Below, in pieces: positions 1 through 6,488 of a stretch of DNA of 41,138 nt. Source of the stretch: a virus; the IMG/VR virus record IMGVR_UViG_3300043538_000019, positions 1 to 41,138 of that record; one strand, 5' to 3'. The position numbers and the translations under genes were made by a program. The notes below the pieces were generated by a model. That model saw nothing but the letters and a program-made list of their open reading frames with translations, was not told where the DNA came from and searched no databases. How positions within the stretch are numbered: the stretch's first letter is position 1; each line of letters begins with the position of its first letter.

Positions 1-190
1 CTGACTGCCGAACACCATGTGCCGGCAGTCGCGCGCCGTCTTCAATCCCACCAGCACCTTCTATCCGTCGATGTTGGTGAGCCAGTCCGCGCGGCCCTTG
101 CATTCGCGCATGCCCATCATCCAGTGCAGCGATATCTCAGGATCACCGACGGCGAGGTACTTGATCGCGATGGGGTCAGAGCGCACCGCG
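1..190. repeat. Terminal direct repeat, left copy (circular closure)
   Basis: The first 190 bases are repeated at 40949-41138 in the same orientation, with a single difference: A at 63 and G at 41011. The repeat lies inside the exonuclease gene, and joining the copies gives one continuous reading frame. This is how an assembler leaves a circular or circularly permuted molecule. A true short terminal repeat is possible, but its position inside a coding sequence makes that less likely. Confidence 0.93.
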
Positions 191-531
191 AGCGCTATCG
201 CTTGCGCGAGCTGCGCCTCGTCGTCCTTTAGGATGATCTTGCCAGCGTGAAGTTCTGCGAACTCATCCCACACCTTGCCGCGGCGGGGCGAGCAGGCGCC
301 AGCCTCCGTGCGATTCGTCCACACGGCGTAATCATGCTCAAACCGTTCAGGCTCTAGCGTCGCGACGTGGGTAGCTATGCCAAGCGTTAACGGCGCCGAT
401 TTCTTCGGGTGCGTGAGCGCGTACCGGTAGTGCAGCGGCGAGCGGCGCAACTCCTTCAAGCGCGTGATCGAGGTCGCCTTGATGGCATCGTAATCGTCGC
501 GCGCGAGCCGGGATTGGATGGAGTCGGTCAT
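1..531 (-). CDS. RecE-like PD-(D/E)XK exonuclease, N-terminal part (gene runs off the left edge)
   Basis: Together with 40628-40948 this forms a 283-aa protein of the RecE/DUF3799 exonuclease type, which would resect double-strand ends for phage recombination. The N-terminal half shows the family pattern of a Gly-x-Ala-x-His segment near residues 51-55 followed by Leu-Glu-Pro-x-x-Phe. Then comes a Cys-Lys-Gly-Arg-Ala-Asp core with the metal-binding Asp at 149. The ATG overlaps the stop of the upstream gene (ATGA). In this copy codon 157 (61-63) reads TAG, giving a 156-aa product. The second copy reads CAG (Gln) there, so the amber is either an end-of-contig error or a variant. Confidence 0.8.
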
Positions 532-740
532 GCGCCACCCGTGGCTTTATTGAAGGATGCGATCATGGTGTTGCCCATGGACTCGGCGCCCAGCACGCGG
601 CCCTCGCCCTTGCCGATCTCGTAGGCAATCGCGATGGCCTGTATCTTGTCGGCATCACTCACGCCGGGCGTCGTGATCAGCGTGTTTAAGGATTCGAGCA
701 GGCTCTGCGGCGTCACCGGTTTCGGTATTCTTTTGGTCAT
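528..740 (-). CDS. Hypothetical early protein, 70 aa
   Basis: This is a small protein of the leftward early operon, starting Met-Thr-Lys-Arg-Ile-Pro-Lys-Pro. It is mostly helical in appearance with no recognisable domain. The ATG at 740 was chosen because it lies one base after the upstream stop (742-744). Its own stop overlaps the exonuclease ATG (ATGA), so the two are probably translationally coupled. Coupling to the exonuclease suggests a recombination or early-takeover role, but nothing in the sequence proves it. Confidence 0.65.
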   Translation of the reverse strand: MTKRIPKPVTPQSLLESLNTLITTPGVSDADKIQAIAIAYEIGKGEGRVLGAESMGNTMIASFNKATGGA

Positions 741-741
741 G

Positions 742-957
742 TCATCCCGCCTGCGGGCGCAGCAGCGCCGGTGTGGTTTGGTCGCGCTTGAACGGAAGCT
801 TGGAGCGGCGCGCAGCGCCTTCGAGCGCCGCGATGCGCTTATCTTGCAGTCCGACCGTGACTCGGTATTCGGCAATGATCGCGAGCAGCGCAGCGATTTC
901 CTTGTCCTTCGCGATCATGTCGTTGGAGGCCTTGAGTAGCTTTTCGAGGTAGCTCAT
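742..957 (-). CDS. Small coiled-coil protein, 71 aa
   Basis: The protein starts Met-Ser-Tyr-Leu-Glu-Lys. Residues 1-50 have regular leucine, isoleucine and alanine spacing with alternating charges, as in a short coiled coil. The C-terminus is basic (Arg-Arg-Ser-Lys, then Lys-Arg). The start overlaps the previous stop (ATGA at 954-957). The family is not recognised. Confidence 0.6.
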   Translation of the reverse strand: MSYLEKLLKASNDMIAKDKEIAALLAIIAEYRVTVGLQDKRIAALEGAARRSKLPFKRDQTTPALLRPQAG

Positions 958-1142
958 AGCAGCGGCTCCTGCAGCTTCTTCGTGCCGCGGAAAGGTGTGA
1001 GACCGTGGCGCTTAAGCTTCGCGTTGCGCTTCTCGACCGCACGGCGGTAGCGCCACTTGGCGTAGATCTCGGCAGCTTTGATTGCGCCGAGCACGAGGCC
1101 GCCCAGGATGAAGGGCGAAATGATCATGATGGTGGACTTCAT
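954..1142 (-). CDS. Small membrane protein, 62 aa
   Basis: An N-terminal hydrophobic segment at about residues 5-25, followed by a strongly basic tail (Arg-Arg and several Lys), predicts a single-pass inner-membrane protein with a cytoplasmic C-terminus. The start overlaps the upstream stop (ATGA) and the stop overlaps the next start. Its first 11 bases match those of the lipoprotein gene at 1778, which may be chance. The function is unknown. Confidence 0.65.
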   Translation of the reverse strand: MKSTIMIISPFILGGLVLGAIKAAEIYAKWRYRRAVEKRNAKLKRHGLTPFRGTKKLQEPLL

Positions 1143-1420
1143 GAGCGCACCAGGTGGCCGCGGCCGGCGTCAACCATGTCGCGTCGATACGCCTCATCGC
1201 CCGTTGACACGAGTGCGTCGAACTCACTGCGAAAGCGGCCGAGCGATTCACGCGCCTTCGCCTTGCTCGCCTGGATCTGCTCGAGGTTCTGCGCGTCCTC
1301 GATGTCATCCGAGCCGCAGTAGGGGCAGCAGAACTCGATGAAGCCGCCGGTGACTTGCGTTTGCAGCGCTGCGGCTTCAGGGAAGCGGTACTCGCAGGCA
1401 CAACACACGAAGCCGTTCAT
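1139..1420 (-). CDS. Zinc-ribbon protein, 93 aa
   Basis: Two Cys-x2-Cys knuckles, near residues 6-9 and 32-35 (the latter Cys-Pro-Tyr-Cys-Gly), form a classic zinc ribbon. An acidic and helical C-terminal half follows. Such small phage zinc ribbons often bind nucleic acid or host RNA polymerase. Here the role is unproven. Overlapping start and stop codons tie it to both neighbours. Confidence 0.7.
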   Translation of the reverse strand: MNGFVCCACEYRFPEAAALQTQVTGGFIEFCCPYCGSDDIEDAQNLEQIQASKAKARESLGRFRSEFDALVSTGDEAYRRDMVDAGRGHLVRS

Positions 1421-1584
1421 GCGAGCACCCGGTCGATCGCCCAGCTGAGCATCTTCGCTTCCGCTAGATTGAGCAGGTCATCGCGTGCCTCGTCCGCTCG
1501 CGTCGCTGCATCCTCCGAAGCATCGCGGCTGAAGGACTCGTCGTAGAACGCCGTGCGCTCCTCGGGGCCGTCGGGGGAACTCAT
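1417..1584 (-). CDS. Small acidic helical protein, 55 aa
   Basis: The ATG at 1584 was chosen over an upstream ATG because a GGGGAG ribosome-binding site lies six bases before it and because it overlaps the stop of the lipoprotein gene (ATGA). The product is acidic and rich in Asp, Glu and Ala and looks all-helical. Its stop overlaps the zinc-ribbon start. No family is recognised. Confidence 0.6.
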   Translation of the reverse strand: MSSPDGPEERTAFYDESFSRDASEDAATRADEARDDLLNLAEAKMLSWAIDRVLA

Positions 1585-1778
1585 CGGCAGCTCCCCGCAG
1601 CACACAAAGGTGTACCGATCGAGGATGCGGCCGGACCGCCGCGTTGGTCATCGTGATGCACCGATGCCGCGATGGAGCCGGCGACAATGGCGACGGCGAA
1701 GCCAGTGGCGTACGGATGCCGTTCTAGGGTGGCGCAGCCGGTGAGGGTGATCGCGAGGAGTAAAACCGTGGACTTCAT
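1581..1778 (-). CDS. Small lipoprotein, first gene of the leftward operon, 65 aa
   Basis: A signal peptide of about 14 residues (Met-Lys-Ser-Thr then a Leu-rich core) ends in a Leu-Thr-Gly-Cys lipobox with the lipidated Cys at 15. A second hydrophobic stretch follows near residues 25-42. A GGAGG sits five bases before the ATG. It is the promoter-proximal gene of the PL operon, so it is probably among the first made after infection and from the prophage if PL leaks. Phage lipoproteins in this position can act in superinfection exclusion. That is inference from position and lipidation only. Confidence 0.7.
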   Translation of the reverse strand: MKSTVLLLAITLTGCATLERHPYATGFAVAIVAGSIAASVHHDDQRGGPAASSIGTPLCAAGSCR

Positions 1779-1806
1779 AATCGCCTCCATGTGAACCATG
1801 GGAGCG

Positions 1807-1835
1807 AGATTAATGCATACGTGTATTAGAGTCAA
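1807..1835 (-). promoter_or_regulatory. Putative leftward early promoter (PL)
   Basis: On the minus strand there is a TTGACT (1835-1830), a 17-base spacer and a TAATCT (1812-1807). The spacer contains the operator at 1811-1828. The same layout occurs at the rightward promoter, which supports both. Transcription would start near 1800 and reach the lipoprotein gene after a leader of about 20 bases. Confidence 0.65.
1811..1828. promoter_or_regulatory. Operator OL, TAATRCA-N4-TGYATTA palindrome
   Basis: The sequence TAATGCATACGTGTATTA is an imperfect 18-bp palindrome inside the PL spacer. A further half site (AATACA, 1834-1839) follows it. The same arrangement of three half sites recurs at 2389-2417. 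It is most likely a binding site for the repressor and/or Cro. Confidence 0.7.
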
Positions 1836-1906
1836 TACATGGCCGCATTGAATTGTGAAATAGCTACACGCTGACCTTACATAAGGCTAATCCGTTGGCT
1901 TACTTC

Positions 1907-2344
1907 TTAGGTGGTTTTGGTGGTGTCGAGGAGCTGCTCGGCGAGAAAGGGATCGCCATCTTTTAGGCGCACCCATGCATCGCGCACGTCCCAAAGGAAC
2001 TGCCGGATGGAGGAGGGCATCTCATCGAAGCTTTGCGCCAGGTGGCGCGCTTCTGTACTGAGTTCGATACCCTCGGATGGCCCCATCTCGCCGCGAATCA
2101 CGGCTTCCTTGACGTTGAAATAGTCCGCGAGCGTTTTCACGGTGGATGCACTGGCACCTCTGCCCTGCAGAATCCGTGTGATGGTCGGCTGCGGCAGCGG
2201 AAATCCTGCCTCGGTCATTGCATCACTCAAAGCATTGGCATTGACCTTGCCGTCCGGCTTGATGAACGGCCTGCCTCTCTTTTGGCCGCCTTTCCGCCGG
2301 GCTAACTCGGTGATTACTGTGGCCATTGGCGACAGAATATGCAT
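1907..2344 (-). CDS. CI-like phage repressor without peptidase domain
   Basis: This is a helix-turn-helix DNA-binding protein of about 145 aa, divergent from a Cro-like gene. The HTH lies in the middle part: Asn-Ala-Leu-Ser-Asp-Ala-Met, then Gln-Pro-Thr-Ile-Thr-Arg-Ile-Leu-Gln-Gly-Arg-Gly as the recognition region, then Thr-Val-Lys-Thr-Leu-Ala-Asp-Tyr-Phe. The C-terminal part is short and has no Ser/Lys protease motif, so induction by RecA-stimulated self-cleavage is unlikely. The start at 2344 is chosen because a good promoter (TTCACA-17-CATAAT) puts transcription at or next to that ATG. ATGs at 2389 and 2326 are alternatives. An operator covers the promoter, implying autoregulation. Confidence 0.8.
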   Translation of the reverse strand: MHILSPMATVITELARRKGGQKRGRPFIKPDGKVNANALSDAMTEAGFPLPQPTITRILQGRGASASTVKTLADYFNVKEAVIRGEMGPSEGIELSTEARHLAQSFDEMPSSIRQFLWDVRDAWVRLKDGDPFLAEQLLDTTKTT

Positions 2345-2354
2345 GTGTGCATTA
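2337..2354. promoter_or_regulatory. Third operator copy, over the repressor promoter
   Basis: The sequence ATATGCATGTGTGCATTA matches TAATRCA-N4-TGYATTA with two changes in the left half. It overlaps the -10 element and the start of the repressor transcript. Occupancy would shut off repressor synthesis, as OR3 does in lambda. The lambda parallel is inference. Confidence 0.6.
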
Positions 2355-2379
2355 TGCGTCGCACTATCCACGATGTGAA
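2351..2379 (-). promoter_or_regulatory. Putative repressor maintenance promoter (PRM)
   Basis: On the minus strand there is a TTCACA (2379-2374), a 17-base spacer and a CATAAT (2356-2351). Both hexamers match consensus at five of six positions. Six bases separate the -10 from the ATG at 2344, so the transcript would be leaderless. Confidence 0.65.
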
Positions 2380-2388
2380 ATGCGATCA

Positions 2389-2421
2389 TGTATTGCGTTT
2401 AATACATTCGTGCATTAACAT
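2389..2421 (+). promoter_or_regulatory. Putative rightward promoter PR with operator OR
   Basis: The palindrome TAATACATTCGTGCATTA (2400-2417), preceded by the half site TGTATT (2389-2394), copies the PL layout. TTGCGT (2393-2398), a 17-base spacer and TAACAT (2416-2421) form a weak promoter placed as at PL. Transcription would start near 2428, at the ATG of the Cro-like gene. Confidence 0.6.
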
Positions 2422-2427
2422 CGGCGA

Positions 2428-2640
2428 ATGGACAAACCTGCTGATGTAATTCTCGCGCTGATCAAATCCGGGCTCTACACCGAGCAGTCGATTGCGGATG
2501 AAATCACCAAGAGCGGGGTCTACGTCGCGCAGTCCACGATCAACCGCATCAAGCTCGGCGAAATCGAGCAGCCCAAGTTCGATTTGGGCATTGCCATCAT
2601 GCGGCTGTGGGATCAGAGCAAGTCCGGCGCCGCCGCTTAA
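2428..2640 (+). CDS. Cro-like helix-turn-helix protein, 70 aa
   Basis: A compact HTH protein of Cro size, first gene of the rightward transcript and divergent from the repressor. The HTH is Gln-Ser-Ile-Ala-Asp-Glu-Ile, a turn with Gly-Val-Tyr, then Gln-Ser-Thr-Ile-Asn-Arg-Ile-Lys as recognition helix. No ribosome-binding site precedes the ATG, and the predicted start of transcription coincides with it. It would compete with the repressor for the shared operators and favour lytic growth. Confidence 0.75.
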   Translation: MDKPADVILALIKSGLYTEQSIADEITKSGVYVAQSTINRIKLGEIEQPKFDLGIAIMRLWDQSKSGAAA

Positions 2641-2889
2641 GTGGCTATTCCTCTCAAGGATTTTCGACTCGGTATCACCGACGGCATCGCCGCGTCGCTC
2701 GAGGCAGAGGCCGACGCCTTCGATAAGGATATGCAAACCGTGGCGCGGGAGATCCTGCAGGACTGGGCTGATAGGAAGCATCGTGCCTACACGGTATATG
2801 CCAAGCGAGTCCTCGCGAACGGCATGCAGACGGAGTTGCCCGGCTTTGAGGCGGGAGATGCTGGAAGAAGCCGGAGTAGGGCGAAATGA
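2641..2889 (+). CDS. Putative ribbon-helix-helix protein, 82 aa
   Basis: It begins with GTG immediately after the Cro-like stop. A short strand (Phe-Arg-Leu-Gly-Ile) is followed by two helices (about residues 15-28 and 31-46), the arrangement of a ribbon-helix-helix DNA-binding fold, with a basic C-terminus. I see no ribosome-binding site, so coupling to the upstream gene is likely. It could be a CII-like or other early regulator. The sequence does not settle this. Confidence 0.55.
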   Translation: MAIPLKDFRLGITDGIAASLEAEADAFDKDMQTVAREILQDWADRKHRAYTVYAKRVLANGMQTELPGFEAGDAGRSRSRAK

Positions 2890-2894
2890 GCGCG

Positions 2895-3065
2895 CTAGTG
2901 GTTACGCCAGACCCAAGCCAAGATGCCACTGATTGCAAGGCCAACCGCCGCTTCTTGGTGATTGGTGAGTTCGACGTTCAGCGTGTGAAAAACTGCCAGA
3001 AAAGCCAGCGCTGGCCAAGCAATGGTCAATCCCACGAACTCAAGCAGTTCTTTATTTTTCCACAT
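2895..3065 (-). CDS. Small two-helix membrane protein, antisense to the early region
   Basis: This 56-aa protein (Met-Trp-Lys-Asn-Lys start) has two hydrophobic segments, at about residues 9-27 and 38-53, and ends Trp-Arg-Asn-His. The start was chosen for a GGAGGG about seven bases upstream. It lies on the minus strand in an otherwise rightward block, between the RHH-like gene and the next plus-strand gene. That makes it a candidate prophage-expressed (moron-type) gene. The function is unknown. Confidence 0.6.
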   Translation of the reverse strand: MWKNKELLEFVGLTIAWPALAFLAVFHTLNVELTNHQEAAVGLAISGILAWVWRNH

Positions 3066-3190
3066 ATCCGTTCCCTCCATGGTGGCGTTGAGTGCCGAAA
3101 TTTAACACTTTCCGCCCGCCGGCCGCACTCCCCCTATTCCAACCTTAAGCGTCAAGCGGGTAGGGCGCTGTCGGTGGTTTTCGCGTCCAG

Positions 3191-3709
3191 GTGTCGGACG
3201 TGAGCGGACTTCGCAGCATTCCAAGCGAATACAACGGCGTCAAATTCAGGTCGCGCGCTGAGGCGCGATGGGCCATCGCCTTCGACTATGCAGACATCAA
3301 ATGGGTCTACGAGCCTGAAGGCTTTCAGTTGCCGACGCACTGGTATTTGCCTGACTTCTGGTTGCCGCGCATGGGCTGCTTTGCGGAAGTCAAAGGCGTG
3401 GCGACGCAGTGGGATGAGATCGCTATGACGAAAGCCACCGAACTGGCGGCACATTCAGGAAAACACGTTCTGCTGCTTACCGACTTGATGGAGATGGAAG
3501 ATGGCATTCCCTTAGTGCCATTTGTTCCCGCTGTCATCGGAGGTACCGAGTACGTCGATCTGATCATATCTGAGGCCAAAGAGCGGCCCTTCTACCACTG
3601 GGACACGATTGAAGCCGCTAAAGACTTCGCGAACTACCCAGAGTGGACGGTAGCCCAGCGGGCTGCAGCAATCTATTTTCGCGTTGACACCGGACGTTAT
3701 GCATTTTGA
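3191..3709 (+). CDS. PD-(D/E)XK nuclease-like protein, 172 aa
   Basis: The core matches phage restriction-endonuclease-fold proteins: Phe-Arg-Ser-Arg-Ala-Glu-Ala-Arg-Trp (Glu 24), a Tyr-Glu-Pro-Glu-Gly-Phe segment, Tyr-Leu-Pro-Asp-Phe-Trp (Asp 55) and Ala-Glu-Val-Lys-Gly (Glu 66, Lys 68). All catalytic positions are present. Such proteins act on DNA as resolvase or Vsr-like nucleases, but the exact substrate is unknown. GTG at 3191 or 3200 is the start. The stop overlaps the primase-helicase ATG, which places it in the replication module. Confidence 0.7.
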   Translation: MSDVSGLRSIPSEYNGVKFRSRAEARWAIAFDYADIKWVYEPEGFQLPTHWYLPDFWLPRMGCFAEVKGVATQWDEIAMTKATELAAHSGKHVLLLTDLMEMEDGIPLVPFVPAVIGGTEYVDLIISEAKERPFYHWDTIEAAKDFANYPEWTVAQRAAAIYFRVDTGRYAF

Positions 3710-5625
3710 TGTCGTACACCACTCAAGCCGTATGGACAGCGGAACGGTGCGCGAGTCTCCTTGCCAAGCCCAAGCGCTCACCGCAAGGCTGGAAGGCCTG
3801 CTGCCCGGCGCACGAGGATTCGGATCCATCCTTGTTCCTGGCAGACGGCGAGAATGGCGTGGCGCTGGTCTGCTATGCGGGCTGCGACTACAAAGACATT
3901 GCCGCGGCGCTCGAGGCGAAAGGGGCTGTGCTGCATGCGCAGCGCGACTCATCGTATCGCCCCCCATCAGGTCCGCCCGAATCGCATTTTCAACTCGGTG
4001 CATACCAGTCTTACTGGGATTACCGCAACGGCAGCGGCACCACGATCATGCGGGTATGCCGATGGGAGCAGCCAGACGGCAAGAAGGACATCCGGCCGCT
4101 GGTGAAAACTGCGGACGGTTGGAAGTGGGCGCATCACCCGAATCCACGCCCGCTGTTTCAACTCGACCGCTTAACCAACGAGCCGGACGTGCCGGTGATT
4201 ATGGTCGAGGGCGAGAAGACGGCGATGGCCGCCCAGAAGCTTTTTCCCGATCGGATCGCGACCACCTGGCCGGGCGGTGCGGCATCGACGGGGCAGATCG
4301 ACATGGCGCCTTTAACCGGTCGCTCGGTGGTGCTGATTCCGGACTGCGATGCCGCGGGACGCAAGGCGATGGCGTGGATGCAGACGGAGCTCAAGAAGTT
4401 TGCCAAGGAGGTGCGCATCGTCGACCCGGCGGACTTCGCGCCGGAGCTGCCGAAGGGGTGGGACTTGGCCGATGCGCTCATCGAGAAGCGCGATGTGACG
4501 ATGTGGCTTCTGGCGCCCACGCCAGCCGGGCCGGTCCGGCGTCCTATGCTCTGGACGGAATTAAAATCGCTCGAAGCCCCGATACGCACGTGGGCGGTAG
4601 ATCATTGGCTCGGCGTTGGCACTACGCTCCTAGCCGGCCGCGGCGGTATCGGCAAGACATTGCTCGCGCAGACATTAGCCACCGCATTGGCGCTCGGCAG
4701 GAACTTCCTCGATGCCATCGTCGCGCCAAAGAAAGTGCTTTTCTGGGCTTGCGAGGACGATCACGACGAGTTGTGGCGCCGGCAAATCGCCATCTGCAAA
4801 TACCTAGGCGTTCCCATGGATGCGCTCGAAGGGCAGCTCATGATTGAGCCGCGCTCAGGACTCGACAACACGCTTTTCTACGCCGAGTATGGTGCGCCCA
4901 AATGGACACCCCTGATGGGTGAGTTGGGCGCGCAGGTGAATGACTATTGCGCCGATGTGACCTTCATCGACAACATCGGGCAGACCTTCGGTGGTAAGGA
5001 GAATGACCGCCACCACGTCACCACCTACGTGAACGGCATGACGGGACTCGCCCGGGGCCGGCCACACGGCACCGTTATTCTTGCCCACCCTGGCAAGCAG
5101 GAGGACTCTGAGTTTTCAGGCTCGACCGCGTGGGAGAACTCGGTCCGCATGCGCTGGTACATGGGTATGAAGTTGCCAGACCAGGACGAATCAGAAGATG
5201 AGCCGGAAGCGGATCCGGACGTGCGCTACATCGCGAAGCGCAAAACAAATTACACCGTCAAAGACTATCGAAAACTGATCTATCGGCAAGGCGTCTTCGA
5301 AACCGCCTTGGAGGCCGGTTCAGGGATCAGCGATCGGTATAGCTTCGGGCGGCGCGATGAGGCGGCGGACGAGATAGTGCTCAAGGCGCTTGATCGGTTC
5401 GCTGAGTCCAGTGTTCGAACCACAGAGGGTAAAAGCTCGCCCGATTACTTGCCTCGCAAGATTCGGGACATGAAGTTGGCGCAAGACTTCACCCAAAAAG
5501 AACTCTTCGAGGCGATGAATCGGCTCCGTCTCGGCGCCCGCATCGTCGAGGGGCCAGTCGGGAAGTACCCGAATCGCAGCCCCAAGATTGGGCTCATGCG
5601 TGCCCCAATAGGTGCACAAAGCTGA
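3709..5625 (+). CDS. Primase-helicase fusion replication protein, 638 aa
   Basis: The domains run in order. First is a CHC2-like zinc finger (Cys 32, His 35, Cys 55, Cys 59). Next is a TOPRIM-type primase core with Val-Glu-Gly-Glu-Lys (Glu 166) and Pro-Asp-Cys-Asp-Ala-Ala-Gly (Asp 211, Asp 213). Then comes a RepA/AAA_25-type ATPase with Walker A Gly-Arg-Gly-Gly-Ile-Gly-Lys-Thr (Lys 315) and Walker B Val-Thr-Phe-Ile-Asp (Asp 420). The C-terminal 130 residues are probably a DNA-binding tail. It should prime and unwind at the phage origin. The ATG overlaps the previous stop (TGATG). The first repeat of the putative origin cluster lies over its last codons. Confidence 0.88.
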   Translation: MSYTTQAVWTAERCASLLAKPKRSPQGWKACCPAHEDSDPSLFLADGENGVALVCYAGCDYKDIAAALEAKGAVLHAQRDSSYRPPSGPPESHFQLGAYQSYWDYRNGSGTTIMRVCRWEQPDGKKDIRPLVKTADGWKWAHHPNPRPLFQLDRLTNEPDVPVIMVEGEKTAMAAQKLFPDRIATTWPGGAASTGQIDMAPLTGRSVVLIPDCDAAGRKAMAWMQTELKKFAKEVRIVDPADFAPELPKGWDLADALIEKRDVTMWLLAPTPAGPVRRPMLWTELKSLEAPIRTWAVDHWLGVGTTLLAGRGGIGKTLLAQTLATALALGRNFLDAIVAPKKVLFWACEDDHDELWRRQIAICKYLGVPMDALEGQLMIEPRSGLDNTLFYAEYGAPKWTPLMGELGAQVNDYCADVTFIDNIGQTFGGKENDRHHVTTYVNGMTGLARGRPHGTVILAHPGKQEDSEFSGSTAWENSVRMRWYMGMKLPDQDESEDEPEADPDVRYIAKRKTNYTVKDYRKLIYRQGVFETALEAGSGISDRYSFGRRDEAADEIVLKALDRFAESSVRTTEGKSSPDYLPRKIRDMKLAQDFTQKELFEAMNRLRLGARIVEGPVGKYPNRSPKIGLMRAPIGAQS

Positions 5626-5760
5626 TGCACAAAGCTGATAAGGATTTGCACAAAGCTGCCCAAAGCTGGTGCACAAAGGCCCCCTATGGGGCTGTAAGCC
5701 CCAGGGGGTTGTGTGCAGCAAGCCGTCACGTTTGTGCACAAGGCTGTTCACGTTTGTGCA
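5613..5760. repeat. Iteron-like cluster, candidate replication origin
   Basis: TGCACAAAGCTG occurs at 5613-5624, 5626-5637 and 5647-5658, and TGCACAAAGG at 5670-5679. TGCACAAGGCTG is at 5735-5746. The inverted form CACGTTTGTGCA occurs at 5726-5737 and 5749-5760. The shared core is TGCACAAA, with copies on both strands flanking a large hairpin. Its position right after the primase-helicase gene fits a phage origin bound by that protein. Confidence 0.65.
5680..5708. other. Strong hairpin between the iteron arms
   Basis: CCCCCT, AT, GGGGCT, a GTA loop, AGCCCC and AGGGGG fold into a stem of 12 G/C-rich pairs with a two-base bulge. No T-run follows, so it is a poor intrinsic terminator. Its central place in the repeat cluster suggests an origin structure or a primase recognition hairpin. 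Confidence 0.6.
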
Positions 5761-5776
5761 GTCAGGATTGTGCAAC

Positions 5777-6073
5777 GTGAGCCAAAGTAGTTCCAAACAG
5801 GTCAGCGTGCAGGGTTATGCAGGCCAGGGCTCTCTGAGCTTCATCCAACTCGACGCTGAGATCGATTTGGCGACTGCGCTGCATGCCAAGACGGGGCGCG
5901 ATTTGTTCGCCGGCGTCACGGGTCGCGAGGACCGCCAGGCCGCCGCGCGCATTGCCATTGTGATGAACCGGCTCGAGGGCGAGTTCGGTGAGGCATACCA
6001 GCGCATTTACGGTGAGGCGATTCCGGGGCGAGTGCGCATCAAACAAAACATCGAAACACGAAAGGGGAAATGA
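5777..6073 (+). CDS. Hypothetical protein, 98 aa
   Basis: The GTG at 5777 was chosen because upstream sequence in this frame runs back through the iteron cluster. The product is mixed helical with several Gln and Arg and a basic C-terminus (Arg-Lys-Gly-Lys). No domain is recognised. It is followed after one base by the next ATG. Confidence 0.5.
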   Translation: MSQSSSKQVSVQGYAGQGSLSFIQLDAEIDLATALHAKTGRDLFAGVTGREDRQAAARIAIVMNRLEGEFGEAYQRIYGEAIPGRVRIKQNIETRKGK

Positions 6074-6074
6074 C

Positions 6075-6488
6075 ATGGACATGATCGCGAAGGTAATCGA
6101 TTCGGTCGGCCAGCAGGTGCTAAAAGCCATGCTAGTCGAACTGCAAGTGCATTCACCGCGCTACGTCGCGCTGCCGCCGGAGAAGCAGCAGGAGGTTATA
6201 GATCGCTTGGCTGACGCGCTCGCCGATTCGATCAACCACGCGGTGCACACCATCGCGGCGCACAGCTACGACTCTCTGCCGGTGAAGATCATCAAGGCGC
6301 AACTCAAAGACGGCATCAAGTTTCAGGTCGATGTTGTCGGTACGCCGCCAAACTCAGGTTGGGTCGACGAGGTCGGCAAGGACGCGATGCTGGTGTTCTG
6401 CGACCCGACCGGTTTCACGCTCGGCCTTGATTCGTTCAAGGCGCCTGATAGGCAGCGTGACGCCTTTGATGCGGACGCGGGCGCCTGA
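6075..6488 (+). CDS. Hypothetical protein, 137 aa
   Basis: The ATG is preceded by AAGGGG about eight bases upstream. The N-terminal two thirds look helical, and the C-terminal third is beta-like and acidic. It sits between the replication gene and a resolvase-like gene, so a DNA-metabolism role is possible, but no motif supports one. Confidence 0.55.
   Translation: MDMIAKVIDSVGQQVLKAMLVELQVHSPRYVALPPEKQQEVIDRLADALADSINHAVHTIAAHSYDSLPVKIIKAQLKDGIKFQVDVVGTPPNSGWVDEVGKDAMLVFCDPTGFTLGLDSFKAPDRQRDAFDADAGA

Noticed and set aside
2886-3203. Plus-strand frame starting in an ATGA overlap after the RHH-like gene
   Set aside because: Its translation lacks protein-like periodicity, and the minus strand holds a convincing membrane protein with a good ribosome-binding site.
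3706-4847. Second long plus-strand frame over the primase-helicase gene
   Set aside because: It has no domains and is a GC-rich shadow; the zinc finger, TOPRIM and Walker motifs are in the reported frame.
5680-5708. Terminator after the primase-helicase gene
   Set aside because: The hairpin lacks a T-run and lies within the repeat cluster, so an origin structure is the better reading.
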